NCBI RefSeq assembly: GCF_029227915.1
Contig: NC_079884.1
Coordinates: 2,048,001-2,112,000 of the forward strand
Origin: Hydractinia symbiolongicarpus
Taxonomy: Eukaryota; Cnidaria; Hydrozoa; Anthoathecata; Hydractiniidae
DNA length: 64,000 nucleotides
Direction: 5' to 3'
Of the stretch, positions 49,043 to 62,769 are shown piece after piece (the first letter of the stretch is position 1; the number at the start of each line of letters is the position of its first letter). The position numbers were made by a program, and so were the translations under genes. The notes under the pieces are model-generated. The model was given only the letters and a program-made list of their open reading frames with translations, did not search any database and was not told where the DNA came from.

Positions 49043-52000
49043 CAACTAAGTAATATCGGAAAACAGCACTAAATACATGTTGGTACGAATATGTGACGCA
49101 ACCGTTGTAACTCAGCCGGACTGATACTGTCAGAAAGTCAAGGAAATGTAGTTTTTGAAACTGTTTCCATTTCTTCAGCGCGCGCTAACGGCTAGGATTG
49201 GTCCCACAGTGAAAAATGACTTACTTATTTACACTTTCAAATAAAGCGCTAGCACAGCGCCCAGTATAATCGCTGAGTTCCAGCAATCATGTCAAACTAA
49301 GAAGAATATTAGTTCTTGGAGTCCAATTGGCTCATTTGTCACATTTATAACGTCAAAGGTTGAAAAGAGTTCAATTAAGTCCCACAGTCAATCGTTTAAC
49401 TGTTAAAAGCGATAAAACTTAGTAATGTCGGAAAAATATAACAAAATACATGTTGGTGCGAATATGTGACGCAACCGTTGTAACTCAACCGGACTGATAC
49501 TGTCAGAAAGTCTAGGAAACGTAGATTTTGAAACTGTCTCTGTTTCTTCAGCGCGCTAACGGCTAGGATTGGTACCACAGTCAAAAATGACTTATTTCTC
49601 TACACTTATAAATAAAGAGATACCACAGGGCACAGTGTAATCGCTGAGTTCCAGCAATCATGTCAAACTAAGAAGAATATTAGTTCTTGGAGTCCAATTG
49701 GCTCATTTGTCACATTTATAACGTCAAAGGTCGAAAAAAGTTCAATTAAGTCCCACAGTCAATCGTTTAACTGTTAAAAGCGATACAACTTAGTAATGTC
49801 GGGAAATATCACTAAACAAATGTTGGTACGAATATGTGACGCAACCGTTGTAAGTCAACCGGATTGATACTTCTAGAAAGTCAAGGAAATGCAGTTTTTG
49901 AAACTGCTTCTATTTCTTCAGCGCGCGGTAACGGTTAGGATTGGTACAAGAGTATAAAATGACTTACTTATCTACACTTTCAAATGAAGCGCTACCACAG
50001 CGCCCAGAGTAATCGCGGAGTTCCAGCAATCATGTCAAATTAAGAAGAATGTTGTTTCTTGGAATCCAATTGTCTCATTTATCACATTTATGAGGTCAAA
50101 GTCCAAAATCAGTTCAATTAAGTCCCACAGTCAATCGTTTCACCGTTAAAAGCGATGCAACCTAGAATTATCAGAAAAATATCGCTAAATACATGTTGGT
50201 ACGAATATGTGACGAGACCTTTGTAACTCAACCGGACTGATACTGTTAGAAAGTCAAGGAAATGTAGGTTTTGAAACTGCTTCTATTTCTTCAGCGCGCG
50301 GTAACGGTTAGGATTGGTCCAAGAGTATAAAATGACTTACTTATCTACACTTTCAAATAAAGCGCTAGCACAGCGCTCAGTGTAATCGCTGAGTTCCAGC
50401 AATCATGTGTAAATTAGGAGAATGTTAGTTCTTGGAGTCCAATTGGATCATTTGTCACATTTATAACGTCAAAGGTCGAAAAGAGTTCAATTAATTCCAC
50501 AGTCAATCGTTTAACTGTTAAAAGCGATACAACTTAGCAATGTCGGAAAAATATAACAAAATAGATGTTGGTGCGAATATGTGACGCAACCGTTGTAACT
50601 CAACCGGACTGATACTGTCAGAAAGTCGAGGAAACGTAGATTTTGAAACTGTCTCTGTTTCTTCAGCACGTGCTAACGGCTAGGATTGGTACCACAGTAA
50701 AAAATGACTTATTTCTCTACACTTATAAATAAAGAGATACCACAGGGCACAGTGTAATCGCTGAGTTCCAGCAATCATGTCAAACTAAGAAGAATATTAG
50801 TTCTTGGAGTCCAATTGGCTCATTTGTCACATTTATAACGTCAAAGGTCGAAAAAAGTTCAATTAAGTCCCACAGTCAATCGTTTAACTGTTAAAAGCGA
50901 TACAACTTAGTGATGTCGGAAAATATCACTAAACAAATGTTGGTACGAATATGTGACGCAACCGTTGTAAGTCAACCGGATTGCTACCTCTAGAAAGTCA
51001 AGGAAATGCAGTTTTTGAAACTGCTTCTATTTCTTCAGAGCGCGGTAACGGTTAGGATTGGTCCAAGAGTATAAAATGACTTACTTATTTACACTTTCAA
51101 ATGAAGCGCTACCACAGCGCCCAGAGTAATCGCGGAGTTCCAGCAATCATGTCAAATTAAGAAGAATGTTGTTTCTTGGAGTCCATATGGCTCATTTGTC
51201 ACATTTATAACGTCAAAGGTCGAAAAAAGTTCAATTAAGTCCCACAGTCAATCGTTTAACTGTTAAAAGCGATACAACTTAGTAATGTCGGAAAATATCA
51301 CTAAACAAATGTTGGTACGAATATGTGACGCAACCGTTGTAACTCATTCGGATTGATACCTCTAGAAAGTCAAGGAAATGCAGTTTTTGAAACTGCTTCT
51401 ATTTCTTCAGCGCGCAGTAACAGTTAGGATTGGTCCAAGAGTATAAAATGACTTACTTATCTACACTTTCAAATGAAGCGCTACCACAGCGCCCAGAGTA
51501 ATCGCGGAGTTCCAGCAATCATGTCAAATTAAGAAGAATGTTGTTTCTTGGAATCCAATTGTCTCATTTATCACATTTATGAGGTCAAAGTCCAAAATCA
51601 GTTCAATTAAGTCCCACAGTCAATCGTTTCACTGTTAAAAGGGATGCAACCTAGAATTATCAGAAAAATATCGCTAAATACATGTTGGTACGAATATGTG
51701 ACGAGACCTTTGTAACTCAACCGGACTGATACTGTTAGAAAGTCAAGGAAATGTAGGTTTTGAAACTGCTTCTATTTCTTCAGCGCGCAGTAACGGTTAG
51801 GATTGGTATAAGAGTATAAAATGACTTACTTATCTACACTTTCAAATGAAGCGCTACCACAGCGCCCAGAGTAATCGCGGAGTTCCAGCAATCATGTCAA
51901 ATTAAGAAGAATGTTGTTTCTTGGAATCCAATTGTCTCATTTATCACATTTATGAGGTCAAAGTCCAAAATCAGTTCAATTAAGTCCCACAGTCAATCGT

Positions 52001-54429
52001 TTCACTGTTAAAAGCGATGCAACCTAGAATTATCAGAAAAATATCGCTAAATACATGTTGGTACGAATATGTGACGCAACCGTTGTAACTCAACCGGATT
52101 GATACCTCTAGAAAGTCAAGGAAATGCATTTTTTGAAACTGCTTCTATTTCTTCAGCGCGCGGTAACGGTTAGGATTGGTCCAAGAGTATAAAATGAATT
52201 ACTTATTTACACTTTCAAATGAAGCGCTAGCACAGCGCCCAGTATAATCGCTGAGTTCCAGCAATCATGTCAAACTAAGAAGAATATTAGTTCTTGGAGT
52301 CCAATTGGCTCATTTGTCACATTTAGGAGGTCAAAGTCCAAAACAAGTTCAATTAAGTCCCACAGTCAGTCCCTTCATTGTTTAAAGCGATACAACTAAG
52401 TAATATCGGAAAACAGCACTAAATACATGTTGGTACGAATATGTGACGCAACCGTTGTAACTCAGCCGGACTGATACTGTCAGAAAGTCAAGGAAATGTA
52501 GTTTTTGAAACTGTTTCCATTTCTTCAGCGCGCGCTAACGGCTAGGATTGGTCCCACAGTAAAAAATGACTTACTTATTTACACTTTCAAATAAAGCGCT
52601 AGCACAGCGCCCAGTATAATCGCTGAGTTCCAGCAATCATGTCAAACTAAGAAGAATATTAGTTCTTGGAGTCCAATTGGCTCATTTGTCACATTTATAA
52701 CGTCAGAGGTTGAAAAGAGTTCAATTAAGTCCCACAGTCAATCGTTTAACTGTTAAAAGCGATACAACTTAGTAATATCGGAAAAATATAACAAAATACA
52801 TGTTGGTGCGAATATGTGACGCAACCGTTGTAACTCAACCGGACTGATACTGTCAGAAAGTCTAGGAAACGTAGATTTTGAAACTGTCTCTGTTTCTTCA
52901 GCGCGCTAACGGCTAGGATTGGTACCACAGTAAAAAATGACTTATTTCTCTACACTTATAAATAAAGAGATACCACAGGGCACAGTGTAATCGCTGAGTT
53001 CCAGCAATCATGTCAAACTAAGAAGAATATTAGTTCTTGGAGTCCAATTGGCTCATTTGTCACATTTATAACGTCAAAGGTCGAAAAAAGTTCAATTAAG
53101 TCCCACAGTCAATCGTTTAACTGTTAAAAGCGAAACAACTTAGTAATGTCGGGAAATATCACTAAACAAATGTTGGTACGAATATGTGACGCAACCGTTG
53201 TAAGTCAACCGGATTGATACCTCTAGAAAGTCAAGGAAATGCAGTTTTTGAAACTGCTTCTATTTCTTCAGCGCGCGGTAACGGTTAGGATTGGTCCAAG
53301 AGTATAAAATGACTTACTTATCTACACTTTCAAATGAAGCGCTACCACAGCGCCCAGAGTAATCGCGGAGTTCCAGCAATCATGTCAAATTAAGAAGAAT
53401 GTTGTTTCTTGGAGTCCAATTGTCTCATTTATCACATTTATGAGGTCAAAGTCCAAAATCAGTTCAATTAAGTCCCACAGTCAATCGTTTCACTGTTAAA
53501 AGCGATGCAACCTAGAATTATCAGAAAAATATCGCTAAATACATGTTGGTACGAATATGTGACGAGACCTTTGTAACTCAACTGGAGTGATACTGTCAGA
53601 AAGTCGAGGAAAAGTAGATTTTGAAACTGTCTCTGTTTCTTCAGCGCGCGCTAACGGCTAGGATTGGTACCACAGTAAAAAATGACTTATTTCTCTACAC
53701 TTATAAATAAAGAGATACCACAGGGCACAGTGTAATCGCTGAGTTCCAGCAATCATGTCAAACTAAGAAGAATATTAGTTCTTGGAGTCCAATTGGCTCA
53801 TTTGTCACATTTTATAACGTCAAAGGTCGAAAAAAGTTCAATTAAGTCCCACAGTCAATCGTTTAACTGTTAAAAGCGATACAACTTAGTGATGTCGGAA
53901 AATATCACTAAACAAATGTTGGTACGAATATGTTACGCAACTGTTGTAAGTCAACCGGATTGCTACCTCTAGAAAGTCAAGGAAATGCAGTTTTTGAAAC
54001 TGCTTCTATTTCTTCAGCGCGCGGTAACGGTTAGGATTGGTCCAAGAGTATAAAATGACTTACTTATCTACACTTTCAAATGAAGCGCTACCGCAGCGCC
54101 CAGAGTAATCGCGGAGTTCCAGCAATCATGTCAAATTAAGAAGAATGTTGTTTCTTGGAGTCCAATTGGCTCATTTGTCACATTTATAACGTCAAAGGTC
54201 GAAAAAAGTTCAATTAAGTCCCACAGTCAATCGTTTAACTGTTAAAAGCGATACAACTTAGTAATGTTGGAAAATATCACTAAACAAATGTTGGTACGAA
54301 TATGTGACGCAACCGTTGTAACTCAACCGGATTGATACCTCTAGAAAGTCAAGGAAATGCAGTTTTTGAAATTGCTTCTTTTTCTTCAGCGCGCGGTAAC
54401 AGTTAGGATTGGTCCAAGAGTATAAAATG

Positions 54430-57400
54430 ACTTACTCATCTACACTTTCAAATGAAGCGCTACCACAGCGCCCAGAGTAATCGCGGAGTTCCAGCAATCA
54501 TGTCAAATTAAGAAGAATGTTGTTTCTTGGAATCCAATTGTCTCATTTATCACATTTATGAGGTCAAAGTCCAAAATCAGTTCAATTAAGTCCCACAGTC
54601 AATCGTTTCACTGTTAAAAGCGATGCAACCTAGAATTATCAGAAAAATATCGCTAAATACATGTTGGTACGAATATGTGACGAGACCTTTGTAACTCAAC
54701 CGGACTGATACTGTTAGAAAGTCAAGGAAATGTAGGTTTTGAAACTGCTTCTATTTCTTCAGCGCGCGGTAACGGTTAGGATTGGTATAAGAGTATAAAA
54801 TGACTTACTTATCTACACTTTCAAATGAAGCCCTACCACAGCGCCCAGAGTAATCGCGGAGTTCCAGCAATCATGTCAAATTAAGAAGAATGTTGTTTCT
54901 TGGAGTCCAATTGGCTCATTTGTCACATTTATAACGTCAAAGGTCGAAAAAAGTTCAATTAAGTCCCACAGTCAATCGTTTAACTGTTAAAAGCGATACA
55001 ACTTAGTAATGTCGGAAAATATCACTAAACAAATGTTGGTACGAATATGTGACGCAACCGTTGTAAGTCAACCGGATTGATACCTCTAGAAAGTCAAGGA
55101 AATGCAGTTTTTGAAACTGCTTCTATTTCTTCAGCGCGCGGTAACGGTTAGGATTGGTCCAAGAGTATAAAATGACTTACTTATCTACACTTTCAAATGA
55201 AGCGCTACCACAGCGCCCAGAGTAATCGCGGAGTTCCAGCAATCATGTCAAATTAAGAAGAATGTTGTTTCTTGGAATCCAATTGTCTCATTTATCACAT
55301 TTATGAGGTCAAAGTCCAAAATCAGTTCAATTAAGTCCCACAGTCAATCGTTTCACTGTTAAAAGCGATGCAACCTAGAATTATCAGAAAAATATCGCTA
55401 AATACATGTTGGTACGAATATGTGACGAGACCTTTGTAACTCAACCGGACTGATACTGTTAGAAAGTCAAGGAAATGTAGGTTTTGAAACTGCTTCTATT
55501 TCTTCAGCGCGTGGTAACGGTTAGGATTGGTCCAAGAGTATAAAATGATTAACTTATCTACACTTTCAAATAAAGCGCTAGCACAGCGCTCAGTGTAATC
55601 GCTGAGTTCCAGCAATCATGTGTAACTTAGAAGAATGTTTGTTCTTGGAGTCCAATTGGATCATTTGTCACATTTATAACGTCAAAGGTCGAAAAGAGTT
55701 CAATTAAGTCCCACAGTCAATCGTTTAACTGTTAAAAGCGATACAACTTAGTAATGTCGGAAAAATATAACAAAATAAATGTTGGTGCGAATATGTGACG
55801 CAACCGTTGTAACTCAACCGGACTGATACTGTCAGAAAGTCGAGGAAACGTAGATTTTGAAACTGTCTCTGTTTCTTCAGCGCGCGCTAACGGCTAGGAT
55901 TGGTACCACAGTAAAAAATGACTTATTTCTCTACACTTATAAATAAAGAGATACCACCGGGCACAGTGTAATCGCTGAGTTCCAGCAATCATGACAAACT
56001 AAGAAGAATATTAGTTCTTGGAGTCCAATTGGCTCATTTGTCACATTTATAACGTCAAAGGTCAAAAAAAGTTCAATTAAGTCCCACAGTCAATCGTTTA
56101 ACTGCTAAAAGCGATACAACTTAGTAATGTCGGAAAATATCACTAAACAAATGTTGGTACGAATATGTGACGCAACCGTTGTAAGTCAACCGGATTGCTA
56201 CCTCTAGAAAATCAAGGAAATGCAGTTTTTGAAACTGCTTCTATTTCTTCAGCGCGCGGTAACGGTTAGGATTGGTCCAAGAGTATAAAATGACTTACTT
56301 ATTTACACTTTCAAATGAAGCGCTACCACAGCGCCCAGAGTAATCGCGGAGTTCCAGCAATCATGTCAAATTAAGAAGAATGTTGTTTCTTGGAGTCCAA
56401 TTGGCTCATTTGTCACATTTATAACGTCAAAGGTCGAAAAAAGTTCAATTAAGTCCCACAGTCAATCGTTTAACTGTTAAAAGCGATACAACTTAGTAAT
56501 GTCGGAAAATATCACTAAACAAATGTTGGTACGAAAATGTGACGCAACCGTTGTAACTCAACCGGATTGATACCTCTAGAAAGTCAAGGAAATGCAGTTT
56601 TTGAAACTGCTTCTATTTCTTCAGCGCGCGGTAACAGTTAGGATTGGTCCAAGAGTATAAAATGACTTACTTATCTACACTTTCAAATGAAGCGCTACAA
56701 CAGCGCCTAGAGTAATCGCGGAGTTCCAGCAATCATGTCAAATTAAGAAGAATGTTGTTTCTTGGAATCCAATTGTCTCATTTGTCACATTTATGAGGTC
56801 AAAGTCCAAAATCAGTTCAATTAAGTCCCACAGTCAATCGTTTCACTGTTAAAAGCGATGCAACCTAGAATTATCAGAAAAATGTCGCTAAATACATGTT
56901 GGTACGAATATGTGACGAGACCTTTGTAACTCAACCGGACTGATACTGTTAGAAAGTCAAGGATATGTAGGTTTTGAAACTGCTTCTATTTCTTCAGCGC
57001 GCAGTAACGGTTAGGATTGGTATAAGAGTATAAAATGACTTACTTATCTACACTTTCAAATGAAGCGCTACCACAGCGCCCAGAGTAATCGCTGAGTTCC
57101 AGCAATCATGTGTAACTTAGAAGAATGTTAGTTCTTGGAGTCCAATTGGATCATTTGTCACCTTTATAACGTCAAAGGTCGAAAAGAGTTCAATTAAGTC
57201 CCACAGGCAATCGTTTAACTGTTAAAAGCGATACAACTTAGTAATGTCGGAAAATATCACTAAACAAATGTTGGTACTAATATGTGACGCAACCGTTGTA
57301 AGTCAACCGGATCGCTACCTCTAGAAAGTCAAGGAAATGCAGTTTTTGAAACTGCTTCTATTTCTTCAGCGCGCGGTAACGGTTAGGATTGGTCCAAGAG

Positions 57401-57782
57401 TATAAACTGACTTACTTATCTACACTTTCAAATGAAGCGCTACCACAGCGCCCAGAGTAATCGCGGAGTTCCAGCAATCATGTCAAATTAAGAAGAATGT
57501 TGTTTCTTGTAATCCAATGGTCTCATTTATCACATTTATGAGCTCAAAGTCCAAAATCAGTTCAATTAAGTCCCAAAGTCAATCGTTTCACTGTTAAAAG
57601 CGATGCAACCTAGAATTATCAGAAAAATATCGCTAAATACATGTTGGTACGAATATGTTACGAGACCTTTGTAACTCAACCGGACTGATACTGTTAGAAA
57701 GTCAAGGAAATGTAGGTTTTGAAACTGCTTCTATTTCTTCAGCGCGCGGTAACGGTTAGGATTGGTATAAGAGTATAAAATG
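54430..57782 (+). repeat. Nine-monomer unit, copy A (3353 bp)
   Basis: Order of monomer heads: E (54626), TAATGTCGG/AAACAAATG (54999), E (55371), ATATAACAAAATAAATG (55744), AAACAAATG with TTGCTACC (56117), AAACAAATG (56489), E (56861), AAACAAATG with GATCGCTACC (57234), E (57606). Every checkpoint lies exactly 3353 before its partner in copy B, with only scattered substitutions, for example CCCTACC near 54831 against CGCTACC near 58184. The left edge is set near 54425, where GGTCCAAGAG in this copy faces GGTATAAGAG at the equivalent place. Confidence 0.88.
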
Positions 57783-60700
57783 ACTTACTTATCTACACTT
57801 TCAAATGAAGCGCTACCACAGCGCCCAGAGTAATCGCGGAGTTCCAGCAATCATGTCAAATTAAGAAGAATGTTGTTTCTTGGAATCCAATTGTCTCATT
57901 TATCACATTTATGAGGTCAAAGTCCAAAATCAGTTCAATTAAGTCCCACAGTCAATCGTTTCACTGTTAAAAGCGATGCAACCTAGAATTATCAGAAAAA
58001 TATCGCTAAATACATGTTGGTACGAATATGTGACGAGACCTTTGTAACTCAACCGGACTGATACTGTTAGAAAGTCAAGGAAATGTAGGTTTTGAAACTG
58101 CTTCTATTTCTTCAGCGCGCGCTAACGGTTAGGATTGGTATAAGAGTATAAAATGACTTACTTATCTACACTTTCAAATGAAGCGCTACCACAGCGCCCA
58201 GAGTAATCGCGGAGTTCCAGCAATCATGTCAAATTAAGAAGAATGTTGTTTCTTGGAGTCCAATTGGCTCATTTGTCACATTTATAACGTCAAAGGTCGA
58301 AAAAAGTTCAATTAAGTCCCACAGTCAATCGTTTAACTGTTAAAAGCGATACAACTTAGTAATGTCGGAAAATATCACTAAACAAATGTTGGTACGAATA
58401 TGTGACGCAACCGTTGTAAGTCAACCGGATTGATACCTCTAGAAAGTCAAGGAAATGCAGTTTTTGAAACTGCTTCTATTTCTTCAGCGCGCGGTAACGG
58501 TTAGGATTGGTCCAAGAGTATAAAATGACTTACTTATCTACACTTTCAAATGAAGCGCTACCACAGCGCCCAGAGTAATCGCGGAGTTCCAGCAATCATG
58601 TCAAATTAAGAAGAATGTTGTTTCTTGGAATCCAATTGTCTCATTTATCACATTTATGAGGTCAAAGTCCAAAATCAGTTCAATTAAGTCCCACAGTCAA
58701 TCGTTTCACTGTTAAAAGCGATGCAACCTAGAATTATCAGAAAAATATCGCTAAATACATGTTGGTACGAATATGTGACGAGACCTTTGTAACTCAACCG
58801 GACTGATACTGTTAGAAAGTCAAGGAAATGTAGGTTTTGAAACTGCTTCTATTTCTTCAGCGCGCGGTAACGGTTAGGATTGGTCCAAGAGTATAAAATG
58901 ATTAACTTATCTACACTTTCAAATAAAGCGCTAGCACAGCGCTCAGTGTAATCGCTGAGTTCCAGCAATCATGTGTAACTTAGAAGAATGTTAGTTCTTG
59001 GAGTCCAATTGGATCATTTGTCACATTTATAACGTCAAAGGTCGAAAAGAGTTCAATTAAGTCCCACAGTCAATCGTTTAACTGTTAAAAGCGATACAAC
59101 TTAGTAATGTCGGAAAAATATAACAAAATAAATGTTGGTGCGAATATGTGACGCAACCGTTGTAACTCAACCGGACTGATACTGTCAGAAAGTTGAGGAA
59201 ACGTAGATTTTGAAACTGTCTCTGTTTCTTCAGCGCGCGCTAACGGCTAGGATTGGTACCACAGTAAAAAATGACTTATTTCTCTACACTTATAAATAAA
59301 GAGATACCACCGGGCACAGTGTAATCGCTGAGTTCCAGCAATCATGTCAAACTAAGAAGAATATTAGTTCTTGGAGTCCAATTGGCTCATTTGGCACATT
59401 TATAACGTCAAAGGTCGAAAAAAGTTCAATTAAGTCCCACAGTCAATCGTTTAACTGTTAAAAGCGATACAACTTAGTAATGTCGGAAAATATCACTAAA
59501 CAAATGTTGGTACGAATATGTGACGCAACCGTTGTAAGTCAACCGGATTGCTACCTCTAGAAAATCAAGGAAATGCAGTTTTTGAAACTGCTTCTATTTC
59601 TTCAGCGCGCGGTAACGGTTAGGATTGGTCCAAGAGTATAAAATGACTTACTTATTTACACTTTCAAATGAAGCGCTACCACAGCGCCCAGAGTAATCGC
59701 GGAGTTCCAGCAATCATGTCAAATTAAGAAGAATGTTGTTTCTTGGAGTCCAATTGGCTCATTTGTCACATTTATAACGTCAAAGGTCGAAAAAAGTTCA
59801 ATTAAGTCCCACAGTCAATCGTTTAACTGTTAAAAGCGATACAACTTAGTAATGTCGGAAAATATCACTAAACAAATGTTGGTACGAATATGTGACGCAA
59901 CCGTTGTAACTCAACCGGATTGATACCTCTAGAAAGTCAAGGAAATGCAGTTTTTGAAACTGCTTCTATTTCTTCAGCGCGCGGTAACAGTTAGGATTGG
60001 TCCAAGAGTATAAAATGACTTACTTATCTACACTTTCAAATGAAGCGCTACCACAGCCCCCAGAGTAATCGCGGAGTTCCAGCAATCATGTCAAATTAAG
60101 AAGAATGTTGTTTCTTGGAATCCAATTGTCTCATTTGTCACATTTATGAGGTCAAAGTCCAAAATCAGTTCAATTAAGTCCCACAGTCAATCGTTTCACT
60201 GTTAAAAGCGATGCAACCTAGAATTATCAGAAAAATGTCGCTAAATACATGTTGGTACGAATATGTGACGAGACCTTTGTAACTCAACCGGACTGATACT
60301 GTTAGAAAGTCAAGGATATGTAGGTTTTGAAACTGCTTCTATTTCTTCAGCGCGCGGTAACGGTTAGGATTGGTATAAGAGTATAAAATGACTTACTTAT
60401 CTACACTTTCAAATGAAGCGCTACCACAGCGCCCAGAGTAATCGCTGAGTTCCAGCAATCATGTGTAACTTAGAAGAATGTTAGTTCTTGGAGTCCAATT
60501 GGATCATTTGTCACCTTTATAACGTCAAAGGTCGAAAAGAGTTCAATTAAGTCCCACAGGCAATCGTTTAACTGTTAAAAGCGATACAAGATAGTAATGT
60601 CGGAAAATATCACTAAACAAATGTTGGTACGAATATGTGACGCAACCGTTGTAAGTCAACCGGATCGCTACCTCTAGAAAGTCAAGGAAATGCAGTTTTT

Positions 60701-61135
60701 GAAACTGCTTCTATTTCTTCAGCGCGCGGTAACGGTTAGGATTGGTCCAAGAGTATAAAATGACTTACTTATCTACACTTTCAAATGAAGCGCTACCACA
60801 GCGCCCAGAGTAATCGCGGAGTTCCAGCAATCATGTCAAATTAAGAAGAATGTTGTTTCTTGGAATCCAATGGTCTCATTTATCACATTTATGAGCTCAA
60901 AGTCCAAAATCAGTTCAATTAAGTCCCAAAGTCAATCGTTTCACTGTTAAAAGCGATGCAACCTAGAATTATCAGAAAAATATCGCTAAATACATGTTGG
61001 TACGAATATGTTACGAGACCTTTGTAACTCAACCGGACTGATACTGTTAGAAAGTCAAGGAAATGTAGGTTTTGAAACTGCTTCTATTTCTTCAGCGCGC
61101 GGTAACGGTTAGGATTGGTATAAGAGTATAAAATG
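57783..61135 (+). repeat. Nine-monomer unit, copy B (3353 bp)
   Basis: Directly follows copy A. Checkpoints: TCACCTTTAT at 60511, TCCCAAAGTC at 60924 and TAAAATGATTAACTTATCTA at 58894, each 3353 after copy A. After about 61140 single-base and single-indel differences accumulate (extra A in GTTAAAAAGCGATG near 61320), and the match is lost after about 61415. Confidence 0.87.
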
Positions 61136-61332
61136 ACTTACTTATCTACACTTTCAAATGAAGCGCTACCAGAGCGCCCAGAGTAATCGCTGAGTTCCAG
61201 CAATCATGTCAAATTAAGAAGAATGTTGTTTCTTGGAATCCAATTGTCTCATTTATCACATTTATGAGGTCAAAGTCTAAAATCAGTTCAATTAAGACCC
61301 ACAGGCAATCTTTTCACTGTTAAAAAGCGATG

Positions 61333-62050
61333 CAACCTAGAATTATCAGAAAAATATCGCTAAATACATGTTGGTACGAATATGTGACGAGACATTTGTA
61401 ACTTAACCGAACTGATACTGTTAGAAAGACAATGAAATGTAGTTTTTGAAACTGTCTCTATTTATTCAGCGCGCGCCAACGGCAAGGATTGGTCCCACAG
61501 TACAAAGTGACTAATTTATCTAAATATTTTTAAAAGCGCTCCTACACCGCCTAGTGTAATCGCTGAGTTCCAGCAATCATGTCGAATTAAGAAGAATGTT
61601 ATTTCTTGGAGTCCCATTGTCCCATTCATCACATTTAAAAGGTCAAAGTCCAAAATCAGTTCAATTAACTCCCACAGCCAATCACTTCACTGTTACAAGC
61701 GATACAACTTAGTAATATCGGAGAAATATCAATAAATACATGTTGGAACAAATATGTGACGCAATCGTTGTAACTCAAACATGTAGTTTACTGAAAATGG
61801 CTCTATTTCCTAAGTGCAGGCTGACGGTGAGGATTGGTGCCACAGTAAAAAATAACTTACTTATCTAAATGTTTTAATGAAGCGCTACTGCACAGCCCAG
61901 TGTAATCGATGAATTCTAGCAATGATGTCAAATTAAGAAGAATGTTATTTCTTGGAGACCAATTGTCTCATTTATCACATTTATGAGGTCAAAATCCAAA
62001 ATCAGTTCAATTAAGTCCTACAGTCAATCGCTTCGCTGTTAAAAGCGATG
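61333..62050 (+). repeat. D-plus-short dimer, copy 5 (718 bp)
   Basis: The head is E type (GAATTATCAG, GACGAGACATTTG); the body turns into D type (AGAAAGACAATG, CGCCAACGGCAAGG). The short monomer 61705 follows. Confidence 0.78.
61705..62050 (+). repeat. Short monomer, 28-bp deletion, sublineage b (346 bp)
   Basis: CAAAC/ATGTAG junction with CTGACGGTGAGGATTGGTGC and GAATTCTAGCAATGATG variants. Confidence 0.85.
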
Positions 62051-62423
62051 CAACCTAGTAACATCAGAAAAATATCACTAAATACATGTTGGTACGAATA
62101 TGTGACCCAACCGTTGTAACTCAACCGGACTGATACTGTCAGAAAGTCAAGGAAATGTAGGTTTTGAAACTGTCTCTATTTCTTCAGCCCGCGCTAACGG
62201 CTAGGATTGGTCCCACAGTAAAAAATGACTTATTTCTCTACACTTATAAATAAAGAGCTACCACAGGGCACAGTGTAATCGCTGAGTTCCAGCAATCATG
62301 TCAAATTAAGAAGAATGTTATTTCTTGAAGTCCAATTGCCTCATTTATCACATTTATAAGGTCAAAGTCGAAAATCAGTTCAATTAAATCCCGCAGTCAA
62401 TCACTTCACAGTTACAAGCGATA

Positions 62424-62769
62424 CAACTTAGTAATATTGGAGAAATATCACTAAACACATGTTGGAACAAATATGTGACGCAACCGTTGTAACTCAAACA
62501 TGTAGTTTACTGAAAATGGCTCAATTTCCTCAGTGCAGGCGGACGGCTAGGATTGGTACCACAGTAAAAAGTAACTTACTTATCTAAATTTTTTAATGAA
62601 GCGATACTGCAGAGACAAGTGTAATCGATGAATTCCAGCAATCATGTCAAATTAAGAAGAATGTTATTTCTTGGAGTCCAATTGTCTCAATTATCACATT
62701 TAGGAGTTCAAAGTCCAAAATAAGTTCAATTAAGTCCCACAGTCAATCGTTTCACTGTTAAAAGCGATA
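62424..62769 (+). repeat. Short monomer, 28-bp deletion, sublineage b (346 bp)
   Basis: CAAAC/ATGTAG junction with GGCGGACGGCTAGG and GCAGAGACAAGTG variants. Confidence 0.84.

Larger units (their letters stand above)
48961..61400 (+). repeat. Nine-monomer higher-order repeat domain, offset 3350-3353 bp
   Basis: Monomers start at 49043, 49415, 49786, 50158, 50530, 50903, 51275, 51647, 52020, 52393, 52765, 53136, 53508, 53882, 54254, 54626, 54999, 55371, 55744, 56117, 56489, 56861, 57234, 57606, 57979, 58352, 58724, 59097, 59470, 59842, 60214, 60587, 60959 and 61333. The nine starting 54626 to 57606 match the nine starting 57979 to 60959 at exactly 3353. The four starting 49043 to 50158 match 52393 to 53508 at 3350; after that the offset falls to 2978-2979. 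The family has its own marks: TAATGTCGG heads, AAACAAATG, ATATAACAAAATA, GCGGTAACGGTTAGG and AAGAGTATAAAATGAC. Confidence 0.92.

Noticed and set aside
49396-49584. Open frame of 62 codons on the minus strand, with a sister at 52746-52928
   Set aside because: Sister frames at offset 3350 are copies of the same satellite monomer; no evidence of selection on protein.
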